Both the position numbers and the translations under genes were made by a program. Of a DNA stretch of 64,000 nt, positions 1-11,450 are shown piece by piece. The stretch's first letter is position 1. Each line of letters starts with the position of its first letter. This DNA comes from Reticulitermes speratus (lineage: Eukaryota > Arthropoda > Insecta > Blattodea > Rhinotermitidae), in the NCBI GenBank assembly GCA_021186555.1, contig JAJKFL010000042.1, positions 41,887,980 to 41,951,979 of the forward strand, read 5' to 3'. The notes under the pieces are model-generated. The model searched no databases, was not told the origin of the DNA, and was given only the letters and a program-made list of their open reading frames with translations.

Positions 1-231
1 CTCATTTCATTGTGGGCAAGTGTCGATACAGTTGGAATTGTCACGCATGGGGAGATTATATTGGAGGAAATAGGTCTAGGCACCGAACTTGGGAGTATTT
101 TCCGCTATTGTTAACATACAGATTTCCAGAAGCAAATTTTCAATATCTTGTTCAAATCTGGTGGCCGCATTATGCCAGAATATTGCAAGAAACTTCAAAC
201 ATTTTCGCTATCCACCTATGCACCCACCCAC

Positions 232-259
232 CACACACACACACACACACACACGCCAG

Positions 260-291
<32 letters not shown>
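232..291. repeat. Compound (CA)n-(TA)n microsatellite
   Basis: A CA run of about 23 bases is followed after a short spacer by a TA run of about 30 bases. The short open frames crossing it, with His-Thr and Ile-Tyr runs, come from the repeat and are not genes. Confidence 0.95.
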
Positions 292-295
<4 letters not shown>

Positions 296-299
296 GCCA

Positions 300-857
300 T
301 GTTGATAAAAATACTTCGAACGACATATTGGCTGTTTACTAAATACCGCAAAGCAGGTACATGTTGTGTTCAGGTCCAGGCTCCATTTTGATGAAACGCA
401 AATTCAATGTTTTCTGATAAACTGAGCATTCATGAGCCTTACTTGGTTCACAACTGGAGTACAAGTGGAGAATATAGAATTTATTTGAAACACTTGTCCT
501 TCAGAAGTTTGTATTTTCGAACTACTTGCTTTCCGCTTACACGCTAACAAGCAACATACCAGCACGCGTTATTTCTTTTAGTGTATTTGTTATAAAATTG
601 GCGTCGTTGGGTTGTTTTCGGGTTGATAATTGAATATCAGTTGTTCAGTTAATCCGTTGTTGAAGTACATGATGTAATTTAATGGCGCTGAGGCTGAAGT
701 TTCATTATTGATTGACACCCACGGCCGAGCACTGATTGTAATGCTGTCATTGTTTCAAATATTGAAAACCTTGCGGTAGTGACAGCTGTTGTTTTCTGTA
801 ATCGCTTCATTCGTAGAAATACGAAACAAAATACAGACAATTCATTTGCGATATTTA
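300..857. other. No gene or recognised repeat
   Basis: AT-rich sequence with stop codons in all frames and no family-like protein. I see nothing that can be named here. Confidence 0.5.
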
Positions 858-1215
858 ATGTTTTCACAGCGGTGTGGCTGAAGATTCAAGTCGTCTGGCA
901 CGTTACACTCTATGATGTGGCCGCTATATCCTGAGGTTTCGAAGTGTCATACTGCCTTCTTCGTCAGGATCCAGCATTCTAAGAAGAGAATCCGCGTGGA
1001 AAGATATTGTATATTGTGAAGTTATGGGTATTGTTGGTAGCGAATGGACAGAGCGGGTAGCCAGCAAATGCCGTTCGGATATATTTTCATCATTTATCTA
1101 TTTTGAGTATTCTTCCAGGACTTACTGACTCTTGAAGATGAAGGTAGTACGTTCCTTCGAAACGTCGAGATCCTATTGCCCCGTGACGCAGCGTCGTGTT
1201 CCAGAGGAACGGAAT
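858..1215. repeat. FB-2 foldback element, decayed
   Basis: The left side (about 858-930) carries the typical outer arm 'cacagcggtg', then 'gaagattcaagtc' and a degenerate gttacactctatgatg. The right side (about 1130-1215) carries gaaacgtcgagatc and gacgcagcgtcgtgttccag, the complement of such an arm. About 200 bases of unmatched sequence lie between, so this is either one expanded element or two half elements. Confidence 0.55.
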
Positions 1216-1374
1216 CCACGTGTTTCCCGTCTTAAAATCCTTGAAAAGGACATCAACAAGAAAAATTAACATGAAAATATTGATTAGATTTGTGCGGCTT
1301 GGGAAAGGGACCTTGAGGTTCCACGAAAAAGGAAAACTTTTGACAAACTGAGCGACTGGTAGCTTCAGAAAGGG

Positions 1375-1475
1375 ATGTTGTGCGGAGGTTAAGAATGAGT
1401 GGAGCTGTACGTCTGCTCCTCCTACATGGCGTGGACAGGGACCTTTACCTTTACCTTTACGAATGTAAGGTTAGA
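1375..1475 (+). repeat. SINE-B 3' end
   Basis: The distal SINE-B body is recognisable: gaggttaagaatgagtggag, then tcctcctacatggcgtggac, then agggac followed by three copies of ctttac as the 3' tail. The head and middle are missing, as in a 5'-truncated copy. Confidence 0.8.
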
Positions 1476-1540
1476 GTGTTACCACGACGTCTTTAGTTGG
1501 GAATTGAAAAAAAAAATTAAATTTTGTTTGAAATATTTCT

Positions 1541-1566
1541 TCATCATCATCATCATCATCATCATT
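1541..1566. repeat. (CAT)n microsatellite
   Basis: Eight CAT units. A run of histidines in one frame is an artefact of the repeat. Confidence 0.95.
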
Positions 1567-1929
1567 CTGGTAGTCACGAAACTGGACAGCTTGTTTATCT
1601 TTTCGGCATCATTCGTCCAGAATCCTTGATCCATGTCGTCTGTAATCTTTTAACTTTTGCCGAAGCCTGTCCCTTTACATTCTCTCGAAATGTTGAATCC
1701 AGTTGGTATTGTATTTCGAATTTTTTTTTCCTATATATTTTCTGTCTTTAATTCTCTTAATACATCTTAATCGCTGTTATGTTCCCTCCAAGTGTATTTT
1801 GTCTTTCGTCTCACAAATGTTATTTTAGCAGCTGTAATTGTGGATTATTTTTGTAACCTAAATATTGCAGTCGTGACTGGATGACACAGACTTTGGTGTT
1901 TTGACTGACAGTATACTGAGATTATTGTC

Positions 1930-2055
1930 GCGGGAATATAACGCCGTGCAGTCTGGTGGAAGAACTCTGCCCTGAATGTGGGAGCAGTAGGTTTCACCGA
2001 AACGTTGATGCCTTACAGCTAGGTTGCATCATTTTTGCATTCCGGAAGACTTCTT
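1930..2055. repeat. FB-2 foldback element, short
   Basis: The left arm has 'ataacgccgtgcagtctggtgg', of which the core gccgtg-agtctggt is the FB-2 signature. The right arm has gaaacgttgatgcc and cagctaggttgcatcat, roughly its complement. The inner part has decayed. Confidence 0.5.
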
Positions 2056-2645
2056 GTTCACCGTCACGTGAACCCCAAGAGTTGCAAGTTGAAGTGACTG
2101 TACCAGAGGCTTCAGAGCGGACAACAGCAGAAGAATAATTTTTGGTACTAATGCTAATAAATTCCGTGACGGCGAGGGAAGGCTGGACAACAAACAATCT
2201 CTGCTCAGCTGGGGGCTTCCTTTCCACTTCCACAAAACCTTCTTTCCCCGGGTCTAAACCTAAATCCCAGCCCTTTATTCCTCCAACTACCTGAAAGTTA
2301 ACAGTGGGGTAGATTGTTCATGCACTGACACCCCGTGAAGACGCAGACGAGGGTTGATACAACCCCAACCCCTCTTTTGAACACAAATCCCGTTGAGACT
2401 TAACCAGGGATGTCAAATCTACGTCCATTGCTTGTTCAATCTGTATTTTTTAGTCTGCGAAGTCGTGTAAACTGGTAGATAAGTACTGTTGTTTCGGCGG
2501 AACCGGCTGATTCTGTCGTCGAGGTCGGAAATAACCTGAATGGGTCTTCCCACTCCCATTGGTTTGCTGTAAGCCCTTATCCTGTGTATGTTTTCCTTGC
2601 AGTTTATTATACTGCGCTGCAGTTTCCTCCACAACGTCCATACTT
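2056..2645. other. No gene; unassigned
   Basis: Overlapping antisense frames exist at 1994-2235 and 2419-2653, but none resembles a known protein. The stretch 2230-2400 is unusually C-rich and T-poor for this window, but I do not recognise it. Confidence 0.4.
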
Positions 2646-2649
2646 ATGT

Positions 2650-2730
2650 ACAACTTTACATAGCGTCACGTCCCACAAAATGGTAATCTTCAAAGTCACC
2701 GTCTTGAGAACCTCAGATCTCACTTCTCTA
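2650..2730. repeat. FB-2 right outer arm fragment
   Basis: tagcgtcacgtcccacaaaa, then aatcttcaaagtcaccgtc and gagaacctcagatctcac match in order the right-hand outer arm seen in better copies such as 11590-11658. Confidence 0.55.
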
Positions 2731-2964
2731 ATTAACTTGAGAAAACAGCCTGAAAAAAGAAGCAGGTTCTTGTCGAGTATATTAAATACAGCTCTCAAAA
2801 CCATTTGTTTCTTATGTAGTCCCGTGGGTATGCGTATAAGCAATGGGTGAACTGTATGTGCCTGAATAATTTTTCGTTACGCAGTATGAGTCCAGGCCAG
2901 GATTCAAAACACCGATGATAAATCAAAATATAGCAGGCGTAGGACAAAATATTCTTTCGGGGTC

Positions 2965-3215
2965 AAATCAGGTCGCAACCCGCGACATTTGAGGTTCTTG
3001 CAGCGGTATTGCTGCAGACTTGAATGTGCGTCTCAAATAACTGCTGAATCCATTGCGAAAGCAATTATGGTTGTTGGTTTGTCGTGGTTGCGGAATGTCC
3101 ATATTAGCCCTGCCAGGGCTGCTGCCTGTTCTGCGAAGGCGATGGGTTTTTCGTCCGATCAACTGTTCTTGATGCCGCGAAACGTCTGGAGCTGCCATGA
3201 AGACTGAAGTGACTC
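2965..3215. repeat. FB-2-like element, decayed
   Basis: The left part has acatttgaggttcttgcagc and gcagacttgaatgtg, an outer-arm match. The right part has tgatgccgcgaaacgtctgg. The middle does not pair well. The call rests on order and motif only. Confidence 0.4.
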
Positions 3216-3439
3216 TGTAAACAGAAGCATGGACCGGGCATGTGTCGTGGTCTGAGTCTCGATTATTGTAATCGATATGACCATTTGTTTACATTTTTCC
3301 TCCCTTTCTGCTTTCAGTTTTCCTATTTGCTTTGCGTAAGTTATGGTTCGTCTTCCATTCTACGAAGGTGATCAAGCCAGTTGTGACTGTGGTCGCCTGG
3401 TTGTTATCGTATAGTCTGGTATGTGGTTGCACACTTTTC

Positions 3440-3560
3440 GATAGATTATGCTGCCTTCATATTCAGTACTGGAAGTGAAGTCAAAGGCAGCAGGTTCTTC
3501 CGAAACGTTGGTACCTACGTATATATCAGACTACACGGTGTTGTTACAAGCAAAACAATA
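3440..3560. repeat. FB-2 right half
   Basis: aggcagcaggttcttccgaa followed by acgttggtacctacg and agactacacggtgttgttac gives the FB-2 core and right arm in the standard order. A weak left part with tgctgccttcatattcag precedes it. Confidence 0.6.
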
Positions 3561-3785
3561 TACGTAAGATTTTACTCTTCCTGAAGACCTCGAACTGTTA
3601 TGTCTTTGATCTATCTACTTCATTTCAGAAAGAAATCTATTTTGGTTTCCTACCTATACTGCACATATTCTTGTTTGCCTGCTAACCTACTCCTTGAACA
3701 TGTCTCCATTATCTTTATCATTTTGTCTGTTTTACGTTTAATATCCATAGAGGTTGGATGAAATCTCCATTGTTTGAAAACAAAA

Positions 3786-3960
3786 CTACTTAACCCCTTA
3801 AAGCCCAATGGAAACTACATTTACCAGCGCCGAAACTTTAAGAAACTCTGCATTTTGCACGCATACGTAGTGTATTTACGTGTTTCATACGATTCTCACA
3901 AAAGTACCAATTGTTTCCCCGTACAGAATAAACCACCTTGTGTGTGTTTTCTGTGAGATA
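3786..3960 (+). repeat. P-repeat copy
   Basis: Begins 'ttaaccccttaaagcccaat' and continues with tttaagaaactctgcatttt, then gtgtatttacgtgtttcata and ccccgtacagaataaac. The same succession of words recurs at about 7743, 15655 and 24275, so this is a dispersed repeat. It has no coding capacity and no terminal inverted repeats that I can see. Confidence 0.7.
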
Positions 3961-4518
3961 GGAACTGATTTTTTTGTGTATGACGTAGATGAAAACCAGT
4001 CTTCAAAGGATTAACCTTGTTTAAATGAAAGTTTTCTTGCTTAAGTCTGGTTCTGTGTACATTTTGCCGCACATTGAGCTGTAAGTCGATAAAATTTAAT
4101 TACTATACTACGATCGATAGCCTGTGTAATTATTACTTGATTGTAAAAATGCCTGGTTTCATGAGAATAATCAGTTGATCAGTCATTAGCTACTCCTTTA
4201 TCACTTGCAGTAATAGATTGTCCGCTACCATCCAGCTACTGTCTAACACTCTACAAATGAAATTTATCTTAGTAATACGTAAAGGAAAATCAGTTTCTAC
4301 CTCACAGGAAAAACGAGGCATCTCCATTTCAAAGACCAGCGTTGTTTATGGGACAATCGCTTTTTGTTCTAAGGATCGTGTGACGTACATAAACACATTC
4401 TGTGGAAAGACAGAGCTTTTGAAAATGTAATCATGTGGTGCATATCGCAGCCACTGCGCTCTGAATTGCTAAGACCCGACTACTCAATGCAAGTCTCCAA
4501 ATTGGAACCCAGGCAAAC

Positions 4519-4806
4519 GTAAAGGTAAAGTTCACTGTAGAACAGGGCGAGAAGGCGCACGCGGGGAGTAGAGGTATAGCTATACTCTTTCTTTAACCTC
4601 GGCCTTAGATAGGGGTGGGTGTTCAACGCCACCCTCCGGCCGCTTTACCCCCAGGGAAAGAGGTCCAGTACCCATTGTACAGGAGGCTGGGTGGGCCGCA
4701 GAGCCTGTCTGGACGGATGCGGAAAATCTCGCCCCCCACCGGGATTTGATCCACGGATCGTCCAGCCCGTAGCAAGTCGCTGTACTGAGGCGCTATCCCG
4801 GCCCAC
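4519..4806 (-). repeat. SINE-B, near full length
   Basis: Read on the minus strand: head gccgggatagcgcctcag, cgggctggacgatccg, a box-B-like stretch degraded to gatcaaatcccgg, then ggcgagattttc, cagacaggctctgcggccca, cctgtacaatgggtactgga, cctctttccctgggggtaaa, the gttaaagaaagagt block and a cagtgaactttaccttt tail. It is one of the better references for the family here. Confidence 0.85.
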
Positions 4807-4867
4807 GAGATCGAATCAGGCCCTGGATTTTAGTCAGACATTCAGGCTTACGACAGGCGTGAGAAAG

Positions 4868-5012
4868 TCAATACAAATTAGTCGTGACTTTTCAGGTTGT
4901 CACAGCAGTGGTGATGAAGACTGAGGACTTATGGGGTATGAGGCCATGCCAAATGACATGTATTTATCGGCGTTTCAGAGCAGCTTGCTGCCTGCATATT
5001 CAGCGCCCAATA
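4868..5012. repeat. FB-2 left half
   Basis: tcaggttgtcacagcagtgg and tgatgaagactgaggactta form the outer arm, followed by tcggcgtttcagagcagctt and gctgcctgcatattcag, the inner arm. The complementary right arm is absent. Confidence 0.6.
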
Positions 5013-5186
5013 AGTATAACACTGGAAATCCGTACCTTCCAATGGTCCGGCTTACTTAACTGCTTTACTGAATTTACTGTGTGTCTGTAGGCCTGATATC
5101 ACATGGCCATTTGCTTCTTTAAGTGAGTTCTCATGTAGAACCACATTGTAGGTTAATCCGTCTTTATGCTACTTACTGCAACTAAA

Positions 5187-5395
5187 ATCTCGTTTCCCGA
5201 TAGGGACAAGAGATTTTTCTTCTCTCTAAAGCTTCCAGACCGGGGGAATACCCGAGGGGTAATGCGACCGGGTCGCGAAGCTGACCACTCACCTCAAATT
5301 ATTGGTGAGATTGGGAGAAGTGGAGCTATACCTTTACTCCTATACGTTCACGGCGTTCACAGGATAGCTTCGCCTTTTACAGTAACTAAAGTAAG
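5187..5395 (+). repeat. SINE-B, headless copy
   Basis: Starts within gacaagagatttttcttctc and continues through cttccagaccg, aggggtaatgcgaccgg, cgaagctgaccactcacctc and gagctatacctttactcc to the end block gcgttcacaggata. The tRNA-like head and part of the middle are missing. Confidence 0.75.
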
Positions 5396-6235
5396 AATTT
5401 AAGGAACTTTCAATAAATAAGCTGATAATTTTGATGGAATGTCTCGTGAGTGTACCAGGCTTTCCTCATGTTAACTTATTTTAATAATTTCAGTCTCTCG
5501 CGGCCATGACTGAAAATGTTTCCGTCTTTTGGAAAGTGATGCCATATGGTTAGTTGGATGGTACGCTTTTAATTTGATAAACTTATATATCTGGGTATGT
5601 TATTGGAGTGAGCCCCTGAAATAATAAATTACATTTTGCTTACTATCTGTCATAATGGCTGTCACTGCGTTTTGAGGAGTGTTCAGAATCTGTAATAATG
5701 AGGGAAGTAAGAAGGTAGTTGTTCTTGTGGTCTTTGAATCCACGCTTCTGTCTGACGTAGGCCTAGTGTTCGAAATGATTTACAACGTTCTTTCGTCTTC
5801 CTTAGCATTGTCCGCAAAATAAAAATAAAATAAAAGTTTAAATTTGTTTGGGTTTGAATAAATTGAAGATCTTCTGAACGTCAGCCATGCATTTAAAGTG
5901 GCTCTAATGGTATAATGCCTTTTGACATTTCCGTAAGACGTGTGAATTTAATCACAAACTACAAGACCAAGGCGATCCAGGTTCGGCGGTCATGAATTAT
6001 TAAAATTTGTGTGTTTTGGCATGAGAGTCCACATAGTCTGGTAACTCGTTACCTGCGTTTCAAAGACTGGTTGGTAAAGTACTGTCAGATTTCGCGACAT
6101 CTCATGATTTCTAATTGTATACGGAATTTTAGAATCTTGCTGACAGATCATTTATGATCAGACTCATGTCTCACTTAACCTGCCTTTAATAAGGCACAAT
6201 TAAATGACACTTTGATATGAAATTTGGTCTTTTAT
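5396..6235. other. No gene or recognised repeat
   Basis: About 840 AT-rich bases with only short frames. I see nothing nameable. Confidence 0.5.
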
Positions 6236-6237
6236 AT

Positions 6238-6660
6238 TGAGCGGCGGGGCATAACTTATTCGGTATACAGACTGGACGACCGAGGACAGATGGTGCGATT
6301 CCTCGCAGAGGCAAGAGATATTTATTTTGTTCAAAGCGGCCAGGAAGGCTCTGAAGTCTAAGAAACTTACTATTCTTTATAGTTTAACTTCGCGGCGACA
6401 TATTCAATAGTCTTCTCGGCGCACAGCGCGTCATCGTTGCCTGAGGGACGACCATCCCGAAACGTATCAAACGATTTGACCGGTTGGCCCGAGAAGACTA
6501 TATTACATCGTGGTTCACGGTAAGGCCGTGCACGAGTAACCACCACTCATTTCCATCTCTGCAGAGTTAAGGAAGCGAGGAGATAGGGCTTTATCTCCCC
6601 TCCTGGATATGCGTTCATGACATTATGCTTAATTAAGCACAGGGATAACTTTGCCTTTCA
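6238..6660 (+). repeat. SINE-B split by a foldback element
   Basis: The SINE-B head and front (about 6238-6360: ggcataacttattcggtata, gcaagagatatttatttt, agcggccagg) and its rear (about 6525-6660: accactcatttccatctctg, agttaaggaagcgagg, tatgcgttcatgac, gataactttgcctttc) flank a separate element at about 6366-6510. The gap fits an insertion, but no target duplication is clear. Confidence 0.6.
6366..6510. mobile_element. Foldback element inside SINE-B
   Basis: Inverted ends: 'aatagtcttctcggc' at about 6406-6420 against 'cccgagaagactatat' at about 6490-6505. The centre has ggacgaccatcccgaaacg, close to the FB-1 and FB-2 core. Confidence 0.55.
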
Positions 6661-7491
6661 TGTAAGAGTAATGTAAGACAGGACTGACTAGAGAATGGTG
6701 AAAACTACATTAATGAGGAATTTTAACAACATTTATGTATTGTCCTTATTTAAAGACTAACCGACGAATCGGTTATCCGAAATGTGGTTCACTGTTTTCC
6801 TCATTGCACGCAGAATAATACTTCATGCACAAGATGAAATCTGCATTTCGTACAGCGTTTGCAGATACGTAATATTAGGGCCTGAAAGTGCTAGAGTGGA
6901 AAATAGGTACAACCTACAGAATGTGGGTGTACACCCCTACACCCCTGCCTGGTCATAAATAAGCTTTATTCCCTTCAGGTGCCTTGAAAGGGACCCAAAC
7001 CCACCCATCCCATTCTCCGCCCGCGCGACCAAGTCAAGCCACGGGATATTAATTGCATTTTTAGGAAACTAAAATACAATGGGTTTTCATTTTATTTAAA
7101 TAAAAAAGTCTTAGGTCTGGAAGTAAAATGCCGTTAGCGTCTGATATATGGAAACCTCTTCCAACCCAGTGTCACTGTTAATTATCTGTACTGGCTGCTA
7201 TCATTGTTACAGGAACTAGGTAACGAATTCCATTTAGCCTAATTCTAGTTGAGAATCTCTCATGCAGTCAAAGAATTCCCTGTCTGTTACATACAAGGAC
7301 GGAGTCTTATCTTGAGCAAAATCTACTCACTCCGTACCCTCATGCCCCATAATTTTAGTTATTTTTAAATTATAATTACTATATTCCAGAATACGACGCC
7401 TTGTCTGTTGTATATTTAACCGGATTTCCGATAAATCCGTTTGTCTGTCTTCGTTCTTCAATCTTACACTCTGAAACTGAAGACAGCGCCT

Positions 7492-7524
<33 letters not shown>

Positions 7525-7742
7525 TCAAATGATCGGTAAATTTCTACCACACTGCGCAGAGTCAAATACCAAAAAAGACGGCAGTCTTCAGACACCGCTC
7601 TGATAACCGCAAGTCTCGCGTTTTGATATTCTCCTCCATACTTCATCTGCATCTAATTTTTTTGACAAACACAAGCATATGCACTCCTCGTTCTAAACAA
7701 CGTTGCCGAACTAAAATTAATCGCCTTTATACAAACAGCAAT
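6661..7742. other. No gene; T-rich tract at 7493-7525
   Basis: AT-rich sequence without a credible frame. A nearly pure T tract of about 33 bases (one C) at 7493-7525 generates a lysine-rich minus-strand frame that is not a gene. It may be the poly-A tail of an old minus-strand retroelement, but no body is recognisable beside it. Confidence 0.5.
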
Positions 7743-7925
7743 TTAACCCTTTAAATCCCAGCGATTATTTTATGTACCAATTAGTTTAACACTGAAAAAA
7801 ATCAACTTTCTGCCCATTAAGTGTATTTATATGTTTTGTATGGATGTCAGAACAAACAGCGACTCTTTCCCTGTGCAACATTAAGTGATTGATTTTTATA
7901 ACCGAGACGCAGTTTACTGCGCGGT
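7743..7925 (+). repeat. P-repeat copy
   Basis: aaccctttaaatcccagcg, then gtgtatttatatgttttg and ctctttccctgtgcaaca, ending gagacgcagtttactgcgcg. It shares word order with the copy at 3786 and keeps the 3' 'gacgcagt' block also seen at 24440. Confidence 0.65.
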
Positions 7926-8099
7926 ACAAACTGAATATTTTTATACAATTCAAGTTCACCTTCGTCTTTAAGTTCTGTGCCTATGAATGAGGAAATTGAA
8001 GTCAAATTCCTAGAAGCATCGGACCACCACTTATTTTACATCTTTCAGTTTCTTCAACTAAGTTCATTTTTATTGCTTCGGGAGTCACCATACCTTAGT

Positions 8100-8370
8100 C
8101 AGTATTGCGACTAGGCTACTGCCTGGATGACAGAGGAACTGTGGTTTGATTCTCATGAGGGACAAAGCTTCCAGACCGCCTCTGCGGCCCAACCAGCATC
8201 GTATTCTGTGGATTCAGGGAGTTTTTCTCCCGGGAGTAAAACGGTGGCGCGAATCTTGTGTCGAGGTTAAGAATGAATGTACCGATAGGACCTACCCCAC
8301 TTCTTCCATGTGCTTTCATGGCGTTCATGGGATGAACTTGACCTTCAGCTCTGTAGTTGTCACTTTCAAA
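8100..8370 (+). repeat. SINE-B with internal deletion
   Basis: ctaggctactgcctggatga opens the copy. cttccagaccgcctctgcgg follows directly because the ttttctcttctcc block is lost. Then come ttctcccgggagtaaaacgg, gaggttaagaatgaatg, tgctttcatggcgttcatgg and a short end. Confidence 0.8.
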
Positions 8371-8850
8371 ATTTCTCTGCTGTATGTGAATTTCTTTTTT
8401 AAAATTTTACCTCTCAGATAGTAAATTGACTCGGGGTATTCTCTGATTTTTTGTCAAAACAAGAAGCAGGCAGGGTGTAGTCACGTCTTCCAAAGAGAAA
8501 CCGAGAACCAGCGGCAGCAAGTCTCTTCCACGGTTCATTTTGCGGAACGGAGGCGTAATTCTGGCCGTAGTGTGAAGAAACATCCCCTTGGGGTTTCAGC
8601 GCGACCACTCGAAAACTTATGTAAGAATTTACAGATATTACTGATTAACTGCTTAAAGCATGAAGTACATTTACATAATATTTAAAAATTCAGTTCTTAC
8701 ATCGCAGAAAACACACTACGTCTCGATTATGAATACGATCGCCACTCTTTTTAATTCTGTTCAATTTTTTTTTATATATTTATAATACTAAGGTTAATGT
8801 TTGTGGATTCTCCTGCATATAGTTTAATAATTTTGGCTGGAATACTGTCG
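8371..8850. other. No gene or recognised repeat
   Basis: Two overlapping short frames near 8414-8608 show no family features. Confidence 0.4.
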
Positions 8851-8857
8851 GAAAATC

Positions 8858-9055
8858 CGATCCTGATGGCCGTGAGGTCTGAGCGTAGGTCTGCGGCCGC
8901 TTGATTGCTGGGATCGCGAGTTCGAATCCCGCCGAGGGCATGGATGACCGTCTCTTGTGTTTGTTGTGTGTTGTGTAGGCAGCGGTTTTTGCGACGACCT
9001 GATCACGCTCCACTTTGGCTGTTGCGCCACAAGAAAAATGTTGAAATGTTACATA
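8858..9055 (+). repeat. SINE-A, shortened body
   Basis: The head has gatcctgatggccgtgaggt and ctgcggccgcttgattgctg, with a good box B (gagttcgaatcccgcc). The body keeps gcatggatgaccgtctcttg and gcgacgacctgatcac, then jumps to the ggctgttgcgccacaagaaa end. A middle segment present in A2 copies is missing. Confidence 0.8.
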
Positions 9056-9120
9056 GACCACCCAGTTAATTAATTTTAAGGAAAGAATCGCCGTTTATTT
9101 TAAGATTCTTACCACACACT

Positions 9121-9412
9121 TTGGGAGCCGGGGTAGCGTCGTCGGTATAGCGAACCGCTACGGGCTGGACGGTCCGGGAATCGAATTTCAACAGGGGAAA
9201 GAGATTTCGTCTTCTCCAAAACAGTTCAGACCGGCTGTGGGGCATATATTGATTCATACTGAATGCATACCGGCTTTCTTTCCCGGGGGTAAAGCGGCCT
9301 CGGCGTGAATTTGACCACTCATCTCCGTCTATTGCCAAGGTTAAGAATGAGTGGAGCTACACTTCTACTCCTCCTGTGTGCCTTCATGGCGTGAACAGGG
9401 ACAACCTCTATC
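9121..9412 (+). repeat. SINE-B, near full length
   Basis: Head gagccggggtagcgtcgtcg and gctacgggctggacggtccg, followed by gagatttcgtcttctcca, cagaccggctgtggggca, ttcccgggggtaaagcggcc, gaatttgaccactcatctcc, aggttaagaatgagtggag and gccttcatggcgtgaacagg. A 40-base tandem array starts where the tail should end. Confidence 0.9.
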
Positions 9413-9418
9413 TTTTAT

Positions 9419-9538
9419 ACGAAATACATTGAATATCGGGCGCCCTAACAACATTCATACGAAACACATTGAATATCGGGCGCCCTAACAACATTCATAG
9501 GAAACACATTGAATATCGGGCGCCCTAACAACATTCAT
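9419..9538 (+). repeat. Three tandem 40-base units
   Basis: Three consecutive 40-base units, each containing cattgaatatcgggcgccct and ending aacaacattcat. They differ only at one or two positions near the unit start, so the array is young or homogenised. It abuts the 3' end of the SINE-B at 9121-9412. Confidence 0.95.
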
Positions 9539-9639
9539 ACGCCAAGAATTTTGTTTCTTTATAGTCCTATAATAATTAAGTATTCTGTTGGCTTAGACTT
9601 ATTTTATTTCTGGATTTTATCCGTCGTCTGTTGTTAAAA

Positions 9640-9765
9640 GGGCATATAACATTTCGGAAAGTTATCAGGCGAAATGATTGTGCCGGAGGCAAGTGAGTAG
9701 GTGTCTCCCCATCCTTCCATCTGAGGATGACAACAGGTCAATTACACGAAACATTGTGTTCTTTT
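9640..9765. repeat. Possible FB-3 relative
   Basis: ccatctgaggatgacaacag followed by tcaattacacgaaacattg resembles the FB-3 core (CTGAGGA, spacer, GAAAC). The hairpin between the two boxes is not convincing. Confidence 0.3.
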
Positions 9766-11030
9766 GAATAGAAGAAGACGGACAAAGTCCATCAACCAAG
9801 TACCTCTGGGCGTCATATGTCACCGTCAGAATCCTTGAATTCAGCTGTGTTAGCTTGTATCTGTATGGTCCGTATTGTACGAGTACTATCTAAAGGCAAT
9901 ACTGGGCAAACAGTGCTAAGCGTGAAGAAACTCCTCGCATGGCAAAGTATGAAGATTTTATATCAGAAATGCTGTTGTATTAGTGATAGAAACAGTATAG
10001 GCAGAACCAAAAGTGTGTGCTCTTTTTAAATATTTTTGTCAATAATTAGGCCTATTTTTTTTGGGGGGGGGGGGGAGTAATCGGCAGTGGGTTACAAAGA
10101 CCCGTGGCTGGAATATGAAGGGAGAAGCTTGACTGGTCGCGTTTAATATGCTAGAGGAGGAGGCGATGTAATGAAAGAAACGAAAATGAGTGGCAGTTGT
10201 GATGACGAGAGTGTGCCCAATATGAGGACATTGTAGCCAGGAAGAAGGAAATGATTGCAGAACCTTTGTTTTGGCTCTTTTGAATCTCAACGAGGTGTAG
10301 TTATTTTGAAAACAAATATATCGGAAGTATTGTTTTATTTAATGTATTAATTTGGTCGCATGATTTCAGAACCGATTCCCTAAGTTGTGAGTGTGTGTGC
10401 TTGCATGCAAAATGCACAGGTTATGAGTGTTACAGCTGATGGTACGCATGGTAACCACTGTACTCAAAGGGGCTACTTGCACATATGTTCGACACGTTTT
10501 GCACCGATTTCTCCTGCAGTTATAATTATGTTGTTGCGGCGTGAAATAGTGAGTATGAATACACCTCTAAAATTTATTACAAAGAAAAGTTTTTTTTATA
10601 TATTATGGAAATGCAGATAATGTTACATGGCGAGTTGAGATGATGGCCACTTGGGCGATCCCTCTCGGTCATTCTTGTGTCTCGTAAGACTATATGGTCT
10701 TATCGAGCGGTTCGGTACGATTATTACACCATACTGTTGTAAAGATCACAGCTTCAGATAAAACACAACATACATGCGTGCATAAGCGATTTAACTATCT
10801 GCCACATTTCAGTCTTTGAGGTGTGAGAAATACAAAAATTTTACCACTGCACTATGTGTGGTGTTGGAAGATTGCAGTTTCGTGTATTAACGTTGTCAGA
10901 TGTTCTTGCAGAGAAATTGATGGTAGGCTGAGAATTGTTGCCTTTAAATTCGTTACTTTATCATAAGTTGTTTTAGTCACTAAATCCATACAGTAGTGTC
11001 ATTGTTGAAACACTAACGGTCGCTTTGCTG
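9766..11030. other. No gene; T8-G13 tract at 10055-10075
   Basis: A homopolymer junction of about eight T then thirteen G sits at 10055-10075. Short frames around 9817-10620 do not look like proteins. No repeat family recognised. Confidence 0.45.
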
Positions 11031-11032
11031 TC

Positions 11033-11162
11033 CAGGAATCCATCGCTGTTTCTACAAGAGCTCGCCACTGGTTCCTGACCTGAGCCATATCAGTACAGTC
11101 CGCACCCTGATCCTTTGTTTCTGCAGGATTTATTTTAATATTGCCTTCCCAGCTACCATTAT
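11033..11162 (-). pseudogene. LINE-alpha C-terminal remnant
   Basis: On the minus strand one frame reads WEGNIKINPAETK, then DMAQVRNQWRALVETAM. This matches the order of the distal LINE-alpha protein seen at 58187-58537 (WEDNIKM, then LRIGTGG). The copy is truncated at both ends and diverged. Confidence 0.65.
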
Positions 11163-11450
11163 GTAAGCAAAATGCAGACCTTTTAGTGCTGAACGTCTTG
11201 GCACATATAAGTGTTACTGGGTTTTAAAATGTTAAGATGAACGTTCGGAGAACATGATAGGCCAACAGAAGCTCTCTTTTCCTGTACAGCGCCAATGTGA
11301 CAGAAATACTATAATCTGATCCATTGAGTCTCTCCTTTGAGGAAAATCGTCGGCCTACCACACTCTGTACACTCTGAGGTATGACACATTTCAAGTATGT
11401 ATTACTTCCTGAATCAGCAGTTCATATTTTCCAAATTACACTACAATAAG

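Noticed and set aside
1524-1751. Polyhistidine protein
   Set aside because: The histidines come from a CAT microsatellite.
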